The position numbers and the translations under genes are program-made. Under the pieces are notes generated by a model. That model saw only the letters and a program-made list of their open reading frames with translations, was not told the DNA's origin and made no database searches. DNA of 53,804 bases from Allocoprococcus comes (GTDB taxonomy: Bacteria > Bacillota > Clostridia > Lachnospirales > Lachnospiraceae): contig NZ_JAAIMM010000025.1 in NCBI RefSeq assembly GCF_013300725.1, positions 1-53,804 on the forward strand, in the 5' to 3' direction. Shown here one piece after another: positions 1 to 7,976 of this stretch (positions within the stretch are counted from its first letter, which is position 1; each line of letters begins with the position of its first letter).

Positions 1-33
1 GCTGACTGTTACTAATCGGTCGAGGGCATAACC
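1..33 (+). rRNA. 23S rRNA, 3' end only
   Basis: The window opens with the conserved 3' tail of bacterial 23S rRNA (GCTGACTGTTACTAATCGG followed by a CGAGGGC block). The rest of the gene lies upstream of the window. No 5S rRNA is visible between this tail and the first tRNA, about 90 bases on. That interval holds only a small hairpin near 99-120. Confidence 0.85.
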
Positions 34-121
34 AAGAAGGTAGGACAGGGTAAGAAAATGGATGGAGTAAAGATTTAAGTTTGTATGTGGTTTTGAAGGT
101 ACATGAGATACCTTTAGGTAT

Positions 122-195
122 GGCCCGATGGCTCAGTTGGTTAGAGCGCCGCCCTGTCACGGCGGAGGTCGTGGGTTCGAGTCCCATTCGGGTCG
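122..195 (+). tRNA. tRNA-Asp (GTC)
   Basis: A full cloverleaf can be drawn. Acceptor arms 122-128 and 188-194 pair, the anticodon loop reads CTGTCAC with anticodon GTC, and the T arm is GTGGGTTCGAGTCCCAT. The 3' CCA is not encoded. It is the first of seven tRNAs trailing the 23S rRNA. Confidence 0.96.
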
Positions 196-239
196 CTTGC
201 AAAAAGTACTTGTTGCTGATTGCTTAATTAAATTATCAT

Positions 240-312
240 GGGATCATAGCTCAGCTGGGAGAGCATCTGCCTTACAAGCAGAGGGTCATAGGTTCGAGCC
301 CTATTGGTCCCA
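240..312 (+). tRNA. tRNA-Val (TAC)
   Basis: Acceptor arms 240-246 and 305-311 pair with one G-U. The anticodon loop is CTTACAA (anticodon TAC) and the T loop is GGTTCGAGCC. The 3' CCA is not encoded. Confidence 0.96.
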
Positions 313-319
313 TTGATAT

Positions 320-392
320 GCCGATGTGGCTCAATTGGCAGAGCAGCTGATTTGTAATCAGCAGGTTATCGGTTCGAGTCCGATCATCGGCT
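320..392 (+). tRNA. tRNA-Thr (TGT)
   Basis: Acceptor arms GCCGATG (320-326) and CATCGGC (385-391) pair perfectly. The anticodon is TGT in loop TTTGTAA. It lies only 7 bases after tRNA-Val, which fits a polycistronic precursor. Confidence 0.96.
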
Positions 393-447
393 TGCATCAG
401 ACAGTTAATCTGAATGATGTCTGTTGGGAGACAGTAAAACTTCATAT

Positions 448-529
448 GGGTGGATTCCCGAGTGGCCAAAGGGGACAGACTGTAAATCTGCTGCAATTTG
501 CTTCGGTGGTTCGAATCCACCTCCGCCCA
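448..529 (+). tRNA. tRNA-Tyr (GTA)
   Basis: A class II tRNA with a long variable arm. Acceptor arms GGGTGGA (448-454) and TCCGCCC (522-528) pair, the anticodon is GTA in ACTGTAAAT, and the variable stem-loop lies near 495-512. Confidence 0.94.
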
Positions 530-558
530 TTGCATATTTAAAAAAGATGTGCTATAAT
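530..558 (+). promoter_or_regulatory. Promoter inside the tRNA cluster, before tRNA-fMet
   Basis: TTGCAT (530-535), a 17-base spacer, and a perfect TATAAT (553-558). Transcription should start around 565-566, only a few bases before the 5' end of tRNA-fMet at 569. The initiator, Phe and Lys tRNAs can therefore be made independently of the rRNA operon. Confidence 0.7.
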
Positions 559-568
559 GAGATATCAT

Positions 569-642
<74 letters not shown>

Positions 643-661
643 CTCACACATTAGTGTGTAT

Positions 662-734
<73 letters not shown>

Positions 735-768
735 CTGTCTTCGAGAGAAGACAAGCTGTATAACAGAT

Positions 769-841
769 GGAGCATTAGCTCAGGTGGTAGAGCACTTGAC
801 TTTTAATCAAGTTGTCCGGGGTTCGAATCCCCGATGCTTCA
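769..841 (+). tRNA. tRNA-Lys (TTT)
   Basis: Acceptor arms GGAGCAT (769-775) and ATGCTTC (834-840) pair with one G-U. The anticodon is TTT in CTTTTAA. It is the last tRNA before the cluster terminator. Confidence 0.95.
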
Positions 842-850
842 TGACTTAGA

Positions 851-890
851 AGATGTAAATCCTGTATAAAAGAGGGTTTACATCTTTTTT
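851..890 (+). terminator. Terminator of the tRNA cluster
   Basis: AGATGTAAA (851-859) pairs with TTTACATCT (877-885), followed by a run of T to 890. Confidence 0.85.
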
Positions 891-929
891 CGTTTCGTAG
901 GAAATATTGAAAGTGCTTCCCGTGAAACG
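891..929. repeat. TTCC-type intergenic hairpin repeat, copy 1 (diverged)
   Basis: CGTTTCGTAGGAA (891-903) and TTCCCGTGAAACG (917-929) form a hairpin with one mismatch. The plan (TTTC, N2, AGGAA, loop, TTCC, N3, GAAA) matches copies at 4521-4557 and 4658-4695, and part of 25219-25256. Confidence 0.5.
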
Positions 930-968
930 AAAAAACTTATAAAATTTAATAAAAAAGGGGAGCGGGAT

Positions 969-2681
969 ATGAAATCAGCAGCAGAATTAGAAAAGAATTT
1001 GATGAGTATCAACCGAAGAAGTTATCCGGCTTACAAAGATTTGAGAGGGAGCTATCAATTCCAGGGATATCAGCTTAATATCGATCATGTTCAGGGAGAT
1101 CCGTTTGCTTCTCCGTCAAAGCTGAGTATCCAGGTGAAGAAAGCACAGGCTGGATTTCCTGAAGAGTATTATACCAGTGATCATAGAAGAATTGCACTAC
1201 AGGACTATCTTACCAGACAGTTTGGAAAAGCTGTTTCCAAATTTATGTTTCAGGCAAAAGGTTCGGGAAAAAGTGGACTGATCGGAATCAGCCGCTGCGG
1301 ACAGGAAGTTCTGGAGAGAACTGCATTTGAGATTCAGAATGGAGACCTTCTGGTACGTTTTGAAGTGGGATTTCCAGCAAATGGACGGACGATCAATGCA
1401 TTTGAACTGAAGAAGATTTTGTTTGAATATCTTCCGGAAGCTGTGGACAGATCCTTATATTATCAGAACCTGAACAAGCAGGACGTGAAAAAGTGTATAG
1501 AATTGGCGGAAGATCAGTATTATATTAGAAGAGAACTGACAAAACGGGGACTAATCGCATTCGTGGCAAATGGTTCGGTATTACCAAGAGAGAGCGGGGT
1601 ATCACAGAAGCCCATGAAGGGCGCGATCGCTTTTGAAGCACCGGAGAGTATGGAGATAGAACTGGATCTTCCGTACAGGGGAAAATTAAAAGGAATGGGA
1701 ATCCCGGAGGGAATTACTCTGATCGTAGGCGGTGGATACCATGGAAAATCCACGCTTCTGAAGGCATTGGAACAAGGCATTTACAATCATATTGCCGGTG
1801 ATGGAAGAGAATATGCGATTACTTCTGATACCGCAATGAAGATCCGTGCTGAAGATGGAAGAAGTGTGTCCCATATCAATATTTTACCATTTATCAATGA
1901 TCTGCCGAATAAGAAGGATACGGTGAACTTTTCTACAGAGGATGCCAGCGGCTCGACTTCACAGGCTGCGAATGTAGTTGAAGCGGTACAGTCAGGTGCA
2001 AAATGTCTTCTGATCGATGAAGACACCTGTGCGACGAACTTCATGGTTCGGGATGAACTGATGCAGGCAGTGGTATCCGGTGAACAGGAGCCGATCACTC
2101 CATTCACGCTTCAGGCGAGAAATTTATATGAGAAGCAGGGAATTTCCATTATTCTGGTAGCCGGAAGCTCAGGATCTTATTTTTATATTGCCGATCATGT
2201 GCTGCAGATGGATAATTACCGGACATACGATATCACAGATAAAGTAAAAAAAGTGATTGTCGGTAAATGTGAGACTGATGAAAAGAAGGTTCCGGTTGAT
2301 GTAGCAGTGTTATTTGATAAGAAAAAGCACAGAAATTTAAGAGCCGGAAAAATGGAAAAGAAAAGAGACCAGGTTAAAATAAAACAGTTTGGAAAAGATT
2401 CCTTTTCTATAGGAAGAGAAAATGTGGATCTGAAATATGTGGAGCAGATACTGGATTCAGAGCAGACAACCGCACTAGCATACTGTCTGAAGAATCTGTT
2501 GGAAGAAATGGAACGGAAAGAGCAGGATGTGGATATCTGTGTAGAAAAACTCTGGGATCAGATTCAGAAACAGGGACTGGCATCCCTTTGTGGGGGAAGC
2601 TATCTTTCTGTATCGATGGCACAAATCCGGAAGCAGGATATATACGCGTGTCTGAACAGATATCGGGGATTTATTGGATAA
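969..2681 (+). CDS. ABC-class predicted ATPase
   Basis: A 570-residue protein of the 'predicted ATPase of the ABC class' family (COG3044 type). It is soluble and has no membrane segments. A P-loop GGGYHGKST lies at about residues 254-262. A Walker B-like CLLIDEDTCATNF lies near 345, preceded by a serine-rich stretch (DASGSTSQA) where the ABC signature would fall. The N-terminal 230 residues are a family-specific region of unknown role. The biological function of this family is not established. The start follows a GGGGAGCGGG purine tract. The D,D-carboxypeptidase gene follows after 27 bases, so the two may be cotranscribed. Confidence 0.8.
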   Translation: MKSAAELEKNLMSINRRSYPAYKDLRGSYQFQGYQLNIDHVQGDPFASPSKLSIQVKKAQAGFPEEYYTSDHRRIALQDYLTRQFGKAVSKFMFQAKGSGKSGLIGISRCGQEVLERTAFEIQNGDLLVRFEVGFPANGRTINAFELKKILFEYLPEAVDRSLYYQNLNKQDVKKCIELAEDQYYIRRELTKRGLIAFVANGSVLPRESGVSQKPMKGAIAFEAPESMEIELDLPYRGKLKGMGIPEGITLIVGGGYHGKSTLLKALEQGIYNHIAGDGREYAITSDTAMKIRAEDGRSVSHINILPFINDLPNKKDTVNFSTEDASGSTSQAANVVEAVQSGAKCLLIDEDTCATNFMVRDELMQAVVSGEQEPITPFTLQARNLYEKQGISIILVAGSSGSYFYIADHVLQMDNYRTYDITDKVKKVIVGKCETDEKKVPVDVAVLFDKKKHRNLRAGKMEKKRDQVKIKQFGKDSFSIGRENVDLKYVEQILDSEQTTALAYCLKNLLEEMERKEQDVDICVEKLWDQIQKQGLASLCGGSYLSVSMAQIRKQDIYACLNRYRGFIG

Positions 2682-2708
2682 GAGGAAAGAATTTGGAGGA
2701 GAAGATCC

Positions 2709-4172
2709 GTGAGGAGATGGAAGAAAGTTTTAAGTGCATCATTGGTGGCAATGATGGTTGGAAGCCTTGGAATGAATGCATTTGCAGAAGATACGTCGGC
2801 AAATGAGCCGATCGATACAACGGTCAGCAACTATAATCTGACAGAGGAAGAGACTTCCGGTAAAAAGGAAGAAGAAATTGAAGCCCTGCAGAAGCAGAAA
2901 ATTGAGGAAGTGACACAGCAGGCGCATGATATGAAGATTGCAAGCAATGAACTGGAGAACTGGCCGGAAGGACCGGCAACGTACGGAGAAGCTGCAATCG
3001 TTATGGAAGCAAAAAGTGGCGCGATCCTTTATGCCAAAAATATTGATGGGAAAGCTTATCCGGCAAGTATCACGAAAATTCTGACGGCACTGATTGCTCT
3101 GGAAAATGGAAATCTGGATGACAAGATCACCATCACACAGAACAGTGTAGACTGTGTGACGGAAGGCGATGCTTATATCGGAATGATCGCAGGGGAGGAA
3201 ATTTCTTTAAATGACGCGCTCCATGCACTTCTGATGGCATCGGCAAATGAAGTTGCCTATGCGATCGCTGAAAATGTTGGAGGACTTGGATATGACGGAT
3301 TTATCGCGAAGATGAATGAACGTGCAAAAGAACTTGGCGCGGTAAATTCTGATTTTGAAAATCCGAATGGACTGAATGCGCAGAATCATTATACAACTGC
3401 ACGGGATATGGCGTTGATCACGCAGGAACTGCTTGAAAATCACGAAGAATTTAAGACCATTGCACAGACATTGCAGTATACGATCGGCGCAACGAATCTG
3501 GTGGATCAGGCGAGAACTTTCCAGCAGGGAGATCTGATGTTCTACGACTGGAGTGATTATTATTATCCGAAGACGATCGCCGGAAAGACCGGGTATACAG
3601 ATGAGGCACTGAATACACTGGTATCCTGTGCGACAGATGACAATCTGGAGCTGATCAGTGTTGTACTTAAAACCCATGGCAAGAATGTATATCCGGATTC
3701 CATCAATCTGCTCGATTATGGATTTAATAATTTTGCAAAATATACGATCGCTGATTATGAGGATTCTGGTGATTTTAAAGAGATCGATCCGGATGCATAT
3801 GTTGTACTCCCGGAAAATGTGAATTTCGAGAACCTGGATTACGAGATTACACAGGATGATACGAACAGCAGCACCGGAACAGTAACTTATACTTATCAGG
3901 GCAACCCGGTCGGAAAAGCAGCTGTGACGTTGAGTGATGAATATCTGCAGAAGGATAACACAGAAAATGAAACACAGGTGCCTGGCGATAAGTCAGGCAG
4001 TGAAACACAGAAGCAGGCTCAGAGTACAATACCACGAGAGGTAATCCTTGTAATCTGTGCGATTGCTGCAGTGCTTATACTGATTATTGTATGGAGAGCT
4101 GTTCTGAAACATATGAGAAAGAAGAAAGTGGAAACAAACAGAAAGCGCAGAAGAGAAGTTGACAAAGATTAA
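2709..4172 (+). CDS. D-alanyl-D-alanine carboxypeptidase (low-molecular-weight PBP, DacF/PBP5 type)
   Basis: A 487-residue secreted, membrane-anchored serine peptidase that trims the terminal D-Ala from peptidoglycan stem peptides. All three penicillin-binding motifs are present: SITK (Ser120-Lys123), SAN (178-180) and KTG (293-295). A signal peptide lies at residues 1-26, cleaved near AFAED. A C-terminal transmembrane helix (about 440-462) is followed by a basic tail. The start is GTG, chosen because GGAGGA sits 7 bases upstream. A low-complexity linker rich in T, E and Q precedes the C-terminal helix. It ends at a terminator that also hosts the next promoter. Confidence 0.9.
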   Translation: MRRWKKVLSASLVAMMVGSLGMNAFAEDTSANEPIDTTVSNYNLTEEETSGKKEEEIEALQKQKIEEVTQQAHDMKIASNELENWPEGPATYGEAAIVMEAKSGAILYAKNIDGKAYPASITKILTALIALENGNLDDKITITQNSVDCVTEGDAYIGMIAGEEISLNDALHALLMASANEVAYAIAENVGGLGYDGFIAKMNERAKELGAVNSDFENPNGLNAQNHYTTARDMALITQELLENHEEFKTIAQTLQYTIGATNLVDQARTFQQGDLMFYDWSDYYYPKTIAGKTGYTDEALNTLVSCATDDNLELISVVLKTHGKNVYPDSINLLDYGFNNFAKYTIADYEDSGDFKEIDPDAYVVLPENVNFENLDYEITQDDTNSSTGTVTYTYQGNPVGKAAVTLSDEYLQKDNTENETQVPGDKSGSETQKQAQSTIPREVILVICAIAAVLILIIVWRAVLKHMRKKKVETNRKRRREVDKD

Positions 4173-4215
4173 CGTCTGGTCAGTTAAATATAAGGAAAGA
4201 ATCATGAAATACCGC

Positions 4216-4246
4216 AGAACCCCTTGACGAAGCAAGGGGTTCTTTA
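4216..4246 (+). terminator. Terminator after the carboxypeptidase gene
   Basis: AGAACCCCTT (4216-4225) pairs with AAGGGGTTCT (4234-4243), then TTTA. The hairpin shares bases with the promoter at 4224-4253. Confidence 0.75.
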
Positions 4247-4253
4247 TTATAAT
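4224..4253 (+). promoter_or_regulatory. Promoter of the ileS T-box leader
   Basis: TTGACG (4224-4229), an 18-base spacer, and TATAAT (4248-4253). It is embedded in the preceding terminator hairpin, so termination of one transcript and initiation of the next use the same 30 bases. Confidence 0.65.
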
Positions 4254-4260
4254 AACCTAG

Positions 4261-4520
4261 AAATGGTGAAAAAAGATCAAAAGACATTGACGAAGACAGT
4301 AAGGTTTATTTGAAAGGTAAAGCGAGCCGGGGATGGTGGAAGACCGGTGCAAGTAGGGTAGATCTGAACATCACTTCCGAGTTGCAGCAACTGAAAGCAG
4401 TCTGGCGAGTAAGTTCTGACGGTTATTTCCCCCGTTACAGGAAACTCATATGCTGGTATGCAGTAACAGGTGGTTAACGATGTACAGACTTTCGTCCTTT
4501 TACGGGTGAAAGTCTTTTTT
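4261..4520 (+). promoter_or_regulatory. T-box leader, Ile specifier, controlling ileS
   Basis: A tRNA-sensing leader that reads through when uncharged tRNA-Ile binds. The Stem I pattern (GGGATGGTGGAAGACCGGTGC) leads to a specifier loop CTGAACATCACTTCCGAG with the codon ATC at 4370-4372. A T-box-like AGGTGGTTAACG follows near 4468-4480. The terminator is GACTTTC (4487-4493) paired with GAAAGTC (4508-4514) plus six T. An Ile codon upstream of ileS is the expected match. Confidence 0.88.
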
Positions 4521-4697
4521 ATTTCATAGGAAATTCCAAAGGAACTTCCTATGAAATAAAAGGCACTGCGTGCCGGAGATGCGCACTCGCACGAAGATGA
4601 AGAATGTCGCAAGCGACCGCGCTCGGCGCGAGAATGTGCCGAGGCACATTCTTTTTTAATTTTACAGGAAATTCCAAAAAACTTCCTGCAAAATTAA
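4521..4697. repeat. Intergenic repeat cluster between T-box and ileS, with an extra terminator-like hairpin
   Basis: Two TTCC-type hairpins are present: ATTTCATAGGAA / TTCCTATGAAAT at 4521-4557 (perfect 12-bp stem) and AATTTTACAGGAA / TTCCTGCAAAATT at 4658-4695. Between them are GC-rich short palindromes, including GGCAC-TGC-GTGCC and TGTCGC-AA-GCGAC. AGAATGTGC (4631-4639) pairs with GCACATTCT (4644-4652) followed by six T, which looks like a second intrinsic terminator before ileS. The TGTCGCAAGCGACCGC block recurs at 13497-13512. Confidence 0.6.
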
Positions 4698-4776
4698 GGG
4701 CACTACGTGCCGGGACACATTTTTTCTATATACCCAAAAATGCATACAAAGTCATTGATTCAGAAAGGAGCTTATC

Positions 4777-7700
4777 ATGGCTAAGTACAAAAAAGTGGAT
4801 ACAGACCTGAAGTTTGTAGACAGAGAAAAAGAAGTTGAAAAATTCTGGAATGAAGAAGATATTTTCAAGAAAAGTATGGAGAATCGTAAAGAAGGAGAAA
4901 CTTATACTTTCTACGATGGACCTCCGACAGCAAATGGAAAACCGCATATCGGACACGTTCTTACCCGTGTAATCAAAGATATGATCCCGAGATACCGTAC
5001 AATGAAGGGCTACATGGTTCCGCGTAAGGCAGGATGGGATACTCACGGACTGCCGGTAGAGCTGGAAGTAGAAAAACTGCTCGGCCTTGACGGAAAAGAT
5101 CAGATTGAAAAATATGGTGTAGAACCATTTATCAATAAATGTAAAGAAAGTGTCTGGAAATACAAAGGAATGTGGGAAGATTTCTCTTCTACAGTAGGTT
5201 TCTGGGCAGATATGGAAAATCCATATGTTACTTATGATAATAACTTTATCGAGTCTGAATGGTGGGCTCTGAAGAAAATCTGGGATAAGGGACTCCTTTA
5301 CAAAGGATTTAAGATCGTTCCTTACTGTCCACGCTGTGGAACTCCGCTTTCAGCACAGGAAGTTGCACAGGGATATAAGGATGTCAAAGAACGTTCTGCT
5401 ATCGTTCGTTTCAAAGTCAAAGATGAAGATGCATACATCCTTGCATGGACAACCACACCTTGGACTCTTCCTTCTAATATCGCACTCTGCGTAAACCCGG
5501 AAGAAGATTATGCAAAAGTAAAATGCGCAGACGGATATACCTATTACATGGCATGTGCTCTGCTCGACACCATTCTTGGAAAATTTGCAGAAGAAGACAA
5601 ACCGGCATACGAAGTTCTTGAAACTTACAAAGGGAAAGATCTGGAATACAAAGAATATGAACCGCTTTACCAGTGTGCATATGACTGCGCAGCAAAACAG
5701 AAAAAGAAAGCATTCTTTGTTACCTGTGATGATTATGTAACGCTGACAGATGGTACTGGTGTTGTTCATCTGGCACCGGCATTTGGTGAAGACGATGCGA
5801 AAGTAGGACGTAAATATGACCTGCCATTCGTACAGCTCGTTGACGAAAAAGGTGATATGGGTGAGACCACTCCATTTGCAGGACTTTTTGTAAAGAAAGC
5901 AGATCCGGAAGTATTAAAAGATCTGGATGCACGCGGACTTCTCTTCGATGCTCCGAAGTTTGAACATAGTTATCCACACTGCTGGAGATGTGATACTCCA
6001 CTGATCTACTATGCAAGAGAATCATGGTTCATCAAGATGACAGAAGTTAAAGATGACCTGATCGCAAATAACAATACCATCAACTGGATTCCGGAAAGCA
6101 TCGGTAAAGGTCGTTTCGGTGACTGGCTTGAAAATGTTCAGGACTGGGGTATCAGCCGTAACCGTTACTGGGGAACTCCACTGAATATCTGGGAATGCGA
6201 ATGCGGATGCCAGCACTCCATCGGAAGTATTGAAGAACTGAAATCCATGTCAGACAACTGCCCGGATAATATCGAGCTTCACCGTCCATACATCGATGAT
6301 GTAACCATCAAGTGTCCGAAGTGTGGAAAACAGATGCACCGTGTACCGGAAGTAATTGATTGCTGGTTCGACAGCGGATCTATGCCGTTTGCACAGCACC
6401 ATTATCCATTTGAAAATAAAGAATTATTTGAACAGCAGTTCCCGGCTCAGTTTATTTCCGAAGCCGTTGACCAGACAAGAGGATGGTTCTATTCTCTGCT
6501 GGCAATTTCAACTCTGATCTTCAACAAAGCACCATACCAGAACGTAATCGTTCTCGGACATGTGCAGGATGAAAATGGTCAGAAGATGAGTAAATCCAAA
6601 GGAAATGCAGTTGATCCGTTCGATGCACTGGAGACTTACGGAGCAGATGCAATCCGCTGGTATTTCTATGTAAACAGTGCACCATGGCTGCCGAACCGTT
6701 TCCACGGAAAAGCTGTTATGGAAGGACAGAGAAAGTTCATGGGAACACTCTGGAATACCTACGCATTCTTCGTACTGTATGCAAATATTGATGATTTCGA
6801 TGCAACCAAATATGCACTCGAATATGAGAAGCTGTCTGTAATGGATAAATGGCTGCTATCCAAACTGAACACACTGATCAAGACAGTCGATAACAATCTT
6901 GCAAATTACCAGATTCCGGAAGCTGCAAGAGCACTTCAGGATTTCGTAGATGATATGAGTAACTGGTATGTAAGACGCAGCCGTGAACGTTTCTGGGCAA
7001 AAGGAATGGAACAGGATAAGATCAATGCTTATATGACTCTGTATACAGCACTTGTTACTGTATCAAAGGTTGCAGCACCGATGATCCCGTTCATGACAGA
7101 AGAAATCTACCAGAACCTGGTAAGAAGCGTAGATGAAAGCGCTCCGGAAAGTATCCACCTGTGTGATTATCCGGTTGCAAACGAAGCTTACATCGACAAG
7201 ACTCTGGAAGAGAACATGGACGAAGTCCTGAAGATCGTTGTAATGGGACGTGCATGCCGTAATACAGCCAATATCAAGAACCGTCAGCCGATCGGAAAGA
7301 TGTTCGTAAAAGGCGCTTCTGATCTGCCAAAGTTCTATCAGGATATCGTGGCAGACGAGCTGAATGTAAAGGCAATCGAGCTGACTGAGGATGTTCGTGC
7401 ATTTACTTCTTATACATTTAAACCACAGTTAAAGACAGTTGGACCAAAATATGGTAAAATGTTAGGTGGAATCAAAAATGAACTCAATAATCTGGACGGA
7501 AATGCCGCTATGGATGAACTGAATGTGACAGGTGTTCTGAAGCTTCAGGCGAACGGTCAGGAAATCGAACTTGCAAAAGAAGACCTTCTGATCGATATGG
7601 CACAGATGGAAGGATATGTATCTGAGAGCGACTATGGTATCACCGTTGTACTGGATACAAACCTGACAGAAGAACTTCTGACAGAAGGATTTGTACGTGA

Positions 7701-7938
7701 GATCATCAGTAAGATCCAGACCATGCGTAAGGAAGCCGGATTTGAAGTTATGGACAAGATCAGGGTAACTTACGACGGAAGCGAAAAAGCAGAAAAAGTA
7801 TTTGCAGAGTATGCAGAGCAGATCGGACAGGAGACACTTGCAGTTGCAGTTGAAAAAGCTGAACCTGCAGGCTATGTGAAAGACTGGAAGATCAACGGCG
7901 AAGCTGTAAATATGGGCGTAGAAAAGCAGGGAGAATAA
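4777..7938 (+). CDS. ileS: Isoleucyl-tRNA synthetase
   Basis: A cytoplasmic class I synthetase of 1,053 residues that charges tRNA-Ile. The HIGH motif is PHIGH (56-60), in the context DGPPTANGKPHIGH. The KMSKS loop is at 603-607. Zinc-type CxxC pairs lie in the middle region (YCPRCG, CPKCG). The context GWDTHGLPVELEVEK and the length resemble the eukaryote-like IleS2 class rather than the usual bacterial class. That class is known for low mupirocin sensitivity, so reduced sensitivity is an inference here. The start follows AAAGGAG by 7 bases. Expression should follow Ile-tRNA charging through the upstream T-box. Confidence 0.96.
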   Translation: MAKYKKVDTDLKFVDREKEVEKFWNEEDIFKKSMENRKEGETYTFYDGPPTANGKPHIGHVLTRVIKDMIPRYRTMKGYMVPRKAGWDTHGLPVELEVEKLLGLDGKDQIEKYGVEPFINKCKESVWKYKGMWEDFSSTVGFWADMENPYVTYDNNFIESEWWALKKIWDKGLLYKGFKIVPYCPRCGTPLSAQEVAQGYKDVKERSAIVRFKVKDEDAYILAWTTTPWTLPSNIALCVNPEEDYAKVKCADGYTYYMACALLDTILGKFAEEDKPAYEVLETYKGKDLEYKEYEPLYQCAYDCAAKQKKKAFFVTCDDYVTLTDGTGVVHLAPAFGEDDAKVGRKYDLPFVQLVDEKGDMGETTPFAGLFVKKADPEVLKDLDARGLLFDAPKFEHSYPHCWRCDTPLIYYARESWFIKMTEVKDDLIANNNTINWIPESIGKGRFGDWLENVQDWGISRNRYWGTPLNIWECECGCQHSIGSIEELKSMSDNCPDNIELHRPYIDDVTIKCPKCGKQMHRVPEVIDCWFDSGSMPFAQHHYPFENKELFEQQFPAQFISEAVDQTRGWFYSLLAISTLIFNKAPYQNVIVLGHVQDENGQKMSKSKGNAVDPFDALETYGADAIRWYFYVNSAPWLPNRFHGKAVMEGQRKFMGTLWNTYAFFVLYANIDDFDATKYALEYEKLSVMDKWLLSKLNTLIKTVDNNLANYQIPEAARALQDFVDDMSNWYVRRSRERFWAKGMEQDKINAYMTLYTALVTVSKVAAPMIPFMTEEIYQNLVRSVDESAPESIHLCDYPVANEAYIDKTLEENMDEVLKIVVMGRACRNTANIKNRQPIGKMFVKGASDLPKFYQDIVADELNVKAIELTEDVRAFTSYTFKPQLKTVGPKYGKMLGGIKNELNNLDGNAAMDELNVTGVLKLQANGQEIELAKEDLLIDMAQMEGYVSESDYGITVVLDTNLTEELLTEGFVREIISKIQTMRKEAGFEVMDKIRVTYDGSEKAEKVFAEYAEQIGQETLAVAVEKAEPAGYVKDWKINGEAVNMGVEKQGE

Positions 7939-7976
7939 TCCCTGCCGCTGCGCAAAAATGAGAAGGGAATATAAGT

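Noticed and set aside
128-568. Open frames across the tRNA genes on both strands
   Set aside because: They translate tRNA sequence (for example HSSAGRASALQAEG-type peptides) and have no ribosome sites.
4604-4810. Open frame over the repeat block before ileS
   Set aside because: It runs through palindromic repeats and into the ileS start in another frame. No codon or SD support.
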